DNA from: Ottelia alismoides
Lineage: Eukaryota > Streptophyta > Magnoliopsida > Alismatales > Hydrocharitaceae
Direction: 5' to 3'
Length of the DNA stretch: 64,000 bases
Assembly: GCA_037367405.1 (NCBI GenBank)
Contig: JAZKJV010008883.1
Location: 1,302,001 to 1,366,000, forward strand
Shown here one piece after another: positions 58,041 through 64,000 of the stretch; position 1 is the first letter of the stretch, and every line of letters begins with the position of its first letter. Below the pieces are notes generated by a model. That model worked only from the letters and a program-made list of their open reading frames with translations. It had not been told where the DNA came from and searched no databases. A program made the position numbers and the translations under genes.

Positions 58041-58432
58041 GCTTGCTGAGTAGGTCGACAAAAACAACACATGTAGATGCGAGGATGAATCGTGTTGCTT
58101 CCACAATCCAGAGAAACGATCTTTCTTCCTTCCTCGTCAACCTTTGGGGAGAGGACAGGCTCAAGTAAGGGGAGAGAGGGGGGAGGGCCTAAAGAGACTT
58201 TTCTGTATTTACAACTGTTGTACAGAAAGACAAGGAGCAGTCATCCTTTTATACAAAAACGGATCGTTATGATTGCAATTCTAATCAATTAATCAAGGGT
58301 CGGGATTAGATGAGGCAACTTACCTCTAACACCTCTGACAGGATTAGGATTGATAGCAACTTATCAATTTTAATTATTGAATAAATAATTTCAAAAATAA
58401 TAACAATCAATGAATACGTATTAACAATAAAG

Positions 58433-58655
58433 GCCTCAAATTTTGATTTCGATCACCATTTCGTTGATCGACCGAACAAAATTTCGACCAAATTTCGGTC
58501 GAAATTCGACTGAAATTTTGAACATTTCAATCATTTTTTGAACTGGGACCCCCAAATTTCGGTCGATATAGGCCATTTCAGCCGAATTTCGATCACCTTT
58601 CGAAAACAAAATTCGAACGAAATTCAGCCGAATTTCGACAAATTTGATCCCATGT
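58433..58655. mobile_element. Second copy of the TTTCGG-rich element
   Basis: Begins 'ggcctcaaattttgatttcg' and ends near 'tttgatcccatg'. The interior has AATTTCGGTC and its inverses, as in 49938-50163. The sister LTR (about 51575-51585) lacks it. The target duplication is no longer clear. Confidence 0.6.
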
Positions 58656-59167
58656 TAAGGATTATAGGAGAAAAGGTGGTCTCTTTATCCAAAGCGGAGT
58701 TGACGCACCATCATGTAACAACCATGGATGCCCATCCGTCATAGGACTAGGACTGTCATGTTTACTTTTATAATTATTTATTAATTCACATGTTTTATTT
58801 TTGAAACTTAATTAATTAATTAATAATTTGTAGCATTTGTAAATTAAGCCATTGATTAAAATGAATCCTATTCATTGGTCCATTATAATATGCAAATCAT
58901 ATTTACATTTATATTGGAATGTAAATCCAATTCACATAAACAATATAACGTGAATCCTATTCACAAATAAGTCTCCAAATAATAATGTGGATCATATCCA
59001 CACTATTCTAAAAAAATTAAGTGGATATCACTATTCATATTAATTTATCCTGGATAATTAAATCCAATTTAATTATCACAATTTTCTCTCTTGTCCCAAA
59101 TTTTGGATTTTGTTTCTTTCGAAACAATCCACGAACTCATTCATGGATAGTGTGTTTTCTCCGCAAA

Positions 59168-59390
59168 TACCAGGATTTAAGATATCGCGATATATGGGAG
59201 ATATAGCGTCGATATATCAATATCAACATGGGACCCGATATATCGAGCGACATGGCGATATATGCCCCTGAAAAAGTCTTTCCTTCACAAATGATTGTCA
59301 ATATGGGTGATATATCGTCGATACATCATCGAAATTTCATATCGACATGGTACCGATATAAAATCCAATGTCAACATTTAAACCCTTGGT
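59168..59390. mobile_element. GATATATCG-rich short element
   Basis: About 220 bp built from GATATATCG, GTCGATATATC and ATATCGACATGG units. The ends ACCAGGATTTAAGAT and the inverse of ACCAAGGGTTTAAATG are partly inverted. It replaces a longer stretch of LTR sequence seen in the sister LTR. Confidence 0.5.
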
Positions 59391-59982
59391 GAAAACGCAT
59401 ATGCATTCATAGGCACACTAGCACGTAGGTGTATATACCTTGATTAGGTCACCAGCCTAATGGTATGCCAAATGTACATACTCAGACATATAGTGATGCA
59501 TCTATCTCTGGGCAAAGGATATGTGCCTATACCGTGACAAAATATGATATAAGTCTTTGTTATCTCGATCTCGTTAAAGCAACTCTTTGATTTAATTCAT
59601 TCAACACCTCTGAATCTCTATTCTCATGCAGAGGACTGCATCAAGAAGTCAGTTAGATGTCAACCTTCAGAGTAAGGCTTCCATCTCCTTCTCAGGCAGG
59701 AGATCTCTTCTAAATAATCACTTGACGGTGCAGTTGAGTCCTCAATCTAACACTTCAGATATTCCACCCAGCACCAGCCTCTATAATCCAACAATTGGAT
59801 CAACAGTTTTATGTTCTCAAGATGACCAATGTACATAACCCTATTTGTACGGAGGGAGCCAATAAAGGCGTACATAATATAATCTTAGAAAAGGAGTGAA
59901 TAAATCAATAAGTTGTATTGATAAATAATTTACAATGACATTTATTATAGAAATGGTTCACCGTGGGCTTACATGTCTAACA

Positions 59983-60830
59983 ACCATTTCTTTGCGGATG
60001 GTGGGATACAGAAGTGCAACGAGATCTCAATGATTTTGGAGATCTTTAGTGACATATATAGCTAGCTAGTCGATGGAAAAAGTCTGCCTTTGTTCCCTTC
60101 ACCATGGTGTGAAGTAGGTGACTGCTCGTAAGGCAATTTTAAGGACCTTAAGGGCGAGTCTACCACTTACTACTCACGCAGCTTTCCTTCGATATATGGT
60201 AGGCCTCAACAAGCTGACTGATTGTCGCAGGTAGGAAAACTAGAGAAGAAGCTCGAAGGGTGGAAAACAACTTGTCTTTCTATTGCATCACAGGTTCTAT
60301 TGATGGAAGTTTTTTCCGATATTCCAGTGTTTTCCTCTCCTTTCACCTACTTCCAAACGGTATAATTGCCTCAAATCTTTGATGAAGCATTTTTTTCAGG
60401 TGATCATCAAGGGAGACGATGGGTATCCTGATAGTGGAATGAAAGGTGGTGAAGCGACATAAGCATAAAGGTGGTATGGATGTGCAGCGGAGACGAATAA
60501 GGTGTTACTTGCTAAGAGGCCATGCATGTTTGGAAAGATCGATCGGACTTGATATGTAGGTTGGTGTAGAAAAACTATATGATCACTTTTAGTATGTCTG
60601 TGCAACCCTATACTGTCAACTCGCCTTCTACAATTGAGTAAGCCATTTGTTCAGTTATGCCGAATATCTCATCCTCTATGAGGAATGATGTAGAAGATGG
60701 CAATGGTTTTAGCTTTTAGCACGATGATTGATTCAGCGAGGGGGTTCTTTGTGAACTTTAATCGTTTGTTCATTCTAGTTGTGGATCAAGGGACGCAGAT
60801 TACGAATGCTTGGTCAAATTCAATATATTA
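59983..60830 (+). pseudogene. L1-type LINE fragment, continuation of LINE-2 beyond Copia-2
   Basis: Plus strand: HFFADGGIQKCNEISMILEIF, then KLEKKLEGWKTTCLS (about 60238), EVFSDIPVFSS, and further L1-like pieces to about 60830. The first residues correspond to the part just after the RT YADD block, which is where LINE-2 stops at 51181. Confidence 0.8.
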
Positions 60831-61538
60831 AAGTATTTTGCTCCACACGGTATGAGCAATAGTCCGATACCAGTGTTAAGGACCACCATCCTCTTCCCTA
60901 TCATCAGACATCTTCCCCTAGAACCTAATCGCTGAACTCTAACCTCCATGGAGCTTTATCTCACACATAGAAAAAGGCATTGTTGTTGCCTATAACACTC
61001 TGTCAATGAGGTTTCGCCACCACGGTTGTCTCTACACCACCATGTTGCCCACCATCTCTCATGATTCGAGCACGGTCTACTTAAGTTATTGATTTGTATC
61101 TTTCTTTTATATGGCCTTATTAAAGGAGGAGATGACTTGAATTTTGGAATTCAATTTGATATTATGAAAGGTGGACATAAAGATCATGCAAAACTTGTTC
61201 TATGCCCCAAATCCCACCCTCCTTGTTGTCACTTTAGCCATTGTTTGTATTTATTTTCCATCACCTTCTTCGTGGACATCGAATCTCCTCCCTGTTGTCG
61301 ATTGTACCATCCACGACTCTCATCCTCATTGTCGCCTCTGCTAGAGTGGGGCTACCTCCACCATCCTTGAGCTCTCTCCATGGGCGCCTTTATTGGAAGG
61401 TACATAATCCCCATCAATTTCTCGCCATCACTACCTCAAGCCCACAACTGGACGTATTTATGTTGCTTACCATATTTATGTCTCTTAAATGCATGTTAAC
61501 TCAATAGTAGCTCCATCTGAATAAAGGAAAATTGTCAC
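60831..61538. other. Unassigned stretch
   Basis: A C-rich segment (60870-61460) gives short open frames of up to about 93 codons that match nothing I recognise. Confidence 0.45.
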
Positions 61539-61945
61539 AGTAGCTACAGAAATGAAAATGCTAAGGTGGTTGTGTGGACACACGTAAAAATCAGATTCGG
61601 AATGATGTCATCAGAAGGAAAGCAGATGTAGCTCCGATCGAAGATAAGATGCGAGAAAATCGCTTAAGGTGGTTTGATCATTCACGAAGGAGGTCAGCCG
61701 ATGCACCGGTGAGGAGATGAGAGTTTTGGGATGTTGAACCTGCTAAGAGAGGGCGAGTAAGGCCCAAGAAGTGTTGGAATGATACTATACAAATGGATCT
61801 TAGTTTTTTGGATCTAAGCTCGAGAATGACCCAAGATAGATCTGAATGGATGCAAAGAATTCGTGTAGCTGCACCTATTTAGTGTGGGAAAAGGCTTTGT
61901 TGCTATTGTCATAGTAGTTGCAACTTAAAGAGCCATGATAGGAAA
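61539..61945 (+). pseudogene. RTE-type LINE, 3' end
   Basis: Plus strand: TEMKMLRWLCGHT, IRNDVIRRKADVAPIEDKMR, NRLRWFDHSRRRSADAPVRR, RGRVRPKKCWNDTIQMDL, DLSSRMTQDRSEWMQRIR and VAAPI-stop at about 61880, then GGCTTTGTTGCTATTG. There are two in-frame stops. It is 5'-truncated and related to the minus-strand tail at 7.0-7.8 kb. Confidence 0.88.
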
Positions 61946-62500
61946 CGACAAGAAAATCTAAAAATATAGATCTACCTATACTATTTTTGCTGAATAACAT
62001 AATATGCTCTGTAATAAGGAATGTCAGAATTATGCAAGCTAATTGTTAGTATATATGTAGGTATAGAGTTGCTAATTGTTAGCATATATGTAGGTGTAGA
62101 GTTGCTATTCAGCAACATTATTTGTCTTTTGGAATGGCATAAGAGGGCATTTGGTATTTGTGGTTATACTGCTAGAGCTACCTATTCAAATACCTGCTGT
62201 GGTGATATTTTTTATACTTAGATCTTCTTGAACTATACTTTAGTTGCATAAATTCAAAAATCATGAACATTAATAATTGATTATTTATTTATAGATTAAA
62301 AATTAGGAAGCTGTGTGATAACTCGTATGTCACCCATATCTTCTCGCATCCATAGGGTGTGCAACCTACGATTTCTCAAAAAAATACTCATGCATACCAC
62401 TTATTCAGTACGGGTGACTCGCTTAAAACATACGCATACCACATTCATGAACCTTAGTTGCTGAGTGGTTGAGTCCAAGTGGGTCTTCGCAGCAAAGAAC
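61946..62500. other. Unassigned stretch with a 33-bp repeat
   Basis: Two tandem 33-bp units, 'gctaattgttagtatatatg' and onward, lie at 62038-62103. No gene is recognised. Confidence 0.5.
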
Positions 62501-62509
62501 AATCCATAT

Positions 62510-63330
62510 GATTCAATTGCTAGGAACGACCATATCGGTTGATCAACGGTTTACTCAGGCATATGAGAATGCATTTTTATATGGAGATCTACAAGAGGAG
62601 GTATATGTGAAGCAACTTCCAAGTTCTGAGCTTCAGGGGTAATGTCAGATTTATATTGATCAAAGAAAGCCATCAATGGCCTTAAGCATGATCTCTGGTC
62701 AAGAAGCTCTTACAGGTGTTAGAGAGAGAGCTCTCAGCCAAGTTGTCATTCAATCGCTCTCTTTGAGATAGGCACAAATGTTTATGTTGACATATGTTGG
62801 CATATGTAGATGACATAGTTCTGATAAGTGAAGATGAGCAGGGAATCAGAGAGATGATAAAGCTGCTAGTTAACTGATCCACGATCAAGGATCCGAGACC
62901 GTTGAAGTATTTCCTCGGATTGGGTGTAGCCCACGGCGGGAGAACTCCTGTTCTGTCTCCAATGAAGTATTTGCTTACACAGAATGTCAGCATGGTAGAG
63001 GCCAAACCAATCCAGATTCATATGGAACCCGCAGCTCGGCTATATGAGGACAAGCTAGTTAATGAAGGGCAGAATTCATAATATTGGGGAAGCTTCTCTA
63101 CCTCATTATCACAAAAACCGATATTTCCCTAACGAGAAAAATTAGCTAGCATGTGAGCAGGACAATACATGCCACCCACTAAATGCCCCCAAGATGAAGC
63201 AGATGTACATCAAGGTCGCCCCAAAGAAGGGAATTTTCTTCGCTACATGTTATCTCTGGACAATAGTGCATTGTGATACCAATTATGTTAGATGTCTGAC
63301 TAATAGAAAGTACCATTGAATTCTGCGCAT
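62510..63330 (+). pseudogene. Ty1-copia RT to RNase H fragment
   Basis: Plus strand: FTQAYENAFLYGDLQEEVYV, the intact catalytic block AYVDDIVLISEDEQGI (about 62803), then after shifts LKYFLGLGVAHGG-like sequence, KLLYLIITKTDIS (about 63090), and the start of RNase H as DTNYVRCLTNRKYH (about 63275-63325), where the norm is TDADWAG..DRKST. It belongs to a different Copia lineage from Copia-1 and Copia-2. No LTR is visible. It ends about 70 bp before the next LINE fragment. Confidence 0.82.
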
Positions 63331-63394
63331 ACGTAGAAGGTAACATAATTGCACAGAGAAGCAAGAAACAAGAAAAAGTTGTGCTTCAACCAAT

Positions 63395-64000
63395 TATGGA
63401 AGAGGAGGTTTACTCCATTATCCTTGGTATTAATTGAGATAGCTCGCCTGCTCTGGATGATTTCATGATCCTTTTATATAAGTAATTCTAAGTACTACTT
63501 AAAGAGGATGTGATGACCCATTTTTGAGACTTAAGAGACGGGAACTTCAGCTTTAATAAAGTAATAATGCCTATATCATTCTAATCCTAAAGAAGGATTA
63601 CATCGCAAGTATTGAGGACTACTGGCCGCTTCTAGTTTCCAATGCCTTATATCTTATTATAGCGAAGGTCCTGGAGAATCGCCTTCGAGAAGTTCTAGAG
63701 GATTTTTCACCCCGTACCAAACAGCTTTCTTTCATTGAAGATCTATGATGGATTTTCCAATGATAGCTTCAAAGTTGTTATGATAGAAACGACGAGGCAT
63801 CAAGGGACTCATGTGAAATGGCTACTTCACGAAGGCTTGTGATAATGTGTGGATCTTCCTGTAAACAAGAGTCTTCACGAATGCATGGATCCCATGAATG
63901 AAATATTACCTACTGATGGCTTCTTACAATTTCCTTACCAAAGGTCAAATATAGTGCTCAACTCTCCAGCCTCAACAAGGACTGAGAGGCAAGGATGCCC
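63395..64000 (+). pseudogene. L1-type LINE fragment: N-terminal RT, running off the window
   Basis: Plus strand: MEEEVYSIILGIN, then AYIILILKKDYIASIEDYWP, VSNALYLIIAKVLENRLREV and, at the very end, LQPQQGLRGKDA, corresponding to the QRGLRQGCP block of L1 RT. Stops and shifts are frequent. Later domains would lie beyond 64000. Confidence 0.82.

Larger units (their letters stand above)
51182..59982 (-). mobile_element. Ty1-copia retrotransposon with both LTRs (Copia-2, 8.8 kb)
   Basis: Flanked by the 5-bp duplication ACCAT (51177-51181 and 59983-59987). LTR starts on the minus strand are TGTTAGACATG (59982) and TGTGAGACATG (54198), and the element ends TCCCTTCA (51182). In between, on the minus strand: gag, protease, integrase, RT and RNase H, all with stops but better preserved than in Copia-1, whose LTRs are related. 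The 3' LTR carries an L1 fragment and the 5' LTR carries two short elements. It landed in the RT of LINE-2. Confidence 0.9.
58060..59982 (-). repeat. 5' LTR of Copia-2 (inner end deleted)
   Basis: Starts TGTTAGACATG at 59982 on the minus strand and can be followed to about 58078. The last 200 bp or so present in the 3' LTR (51182-51375), the primer site and the leader are missing, and gag begins at once. It also lacks about 570 bp that the 3' LTR has at 52085-52660 and carries two short elements instead. Confidence 0.82.

Noticed and set aside
1..64000. tRNA, rRNA or other structural RNA genes
   Set aside because: I looked for tRNA A/B-box patterns and rRNA-like blocks and saw none; TGGTATCAGAGC-type matches are retroelement primer sites.

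Overview
The window looks like transposon-packed intergenic DNA of a flowering plant, probably a monocot. That guess rests on the mix of elements: Ty1-copia retrotransposons, plant L1- and RTE-type LINEs, Tourist-like MITEs with TTA target duplications, a Helitron, and short palindromic elements seated in (TA)n tracts that recall the Micron elements of rice. I recognise no working host gene. The only long intact reading frame worth calling belongs to a young non-autonomous LTR element.

Layout. 1-2.5 kb: GC-rich then AT-rich non-coding block, probably a long LTR. 2.5-5.0 kb: 3' half of a Copia element plus its LTR. 5.1-11.3 kb: MITEs, an RTE-LINE tail, a Helitron with readable ends, and unassigned sequence. 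11.36-18.23 kb: an end-to-end nest of about a dozen palindromic elements, most separated by (TA)n. 18.7-33.0 kb: one old (+) Copia element with both LTRs; its 3' LTR holds a 3.5-kb LTR-like block and its 5' LTR holds two MITEs. 33.0-36.6 kb: unique-looking sequence without a recognisable gene. 36.6-37.6 kb: a second small nest beside GT/AC repeats. 39.3-41.0 kb: an L1 remnant (+). 41.1-48.65 kb: a nearly full-length L1 LINE (-) split by a young 2.1-kb LTR element. 49.75-60.8 kb: an L1 remnant (+) broken by a MITE, an L1 fragment (-), and an 8.8-kb Copia element (-) that itself carries another L1 fragment. 61.5-64 kb: RTE tail, Copia RT and L1 RT fragments (+).

The best candidate for something undescribed is the 11.4-18.2 kb nest. 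Its roughly 390-bp elements share a central palindrome yet have four unrelated families of ends, each end carries its own small palindrome, and each copy sits in a (TA)n tract. Three larger members (1.4, 1.6 and 0.28 kb) have other ends, and two of them carry arrays of a TTTGTAA motif plus GC-rich cargo. Insertion order can be read at several places from target-site duplications: TTA-TTA-TTA around two MITEs with an empty site in the sister LTR, AAATC around the young LTR element, ACCAT around the (-) Copia, GTTATACAT around an L1 fragment, and GTAAGGATC around a short TTTCGG-rich element.

All identifications come from reading the sequence and from memory of family motifs; no database search was run. 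Ends without a target duplication are approximate.
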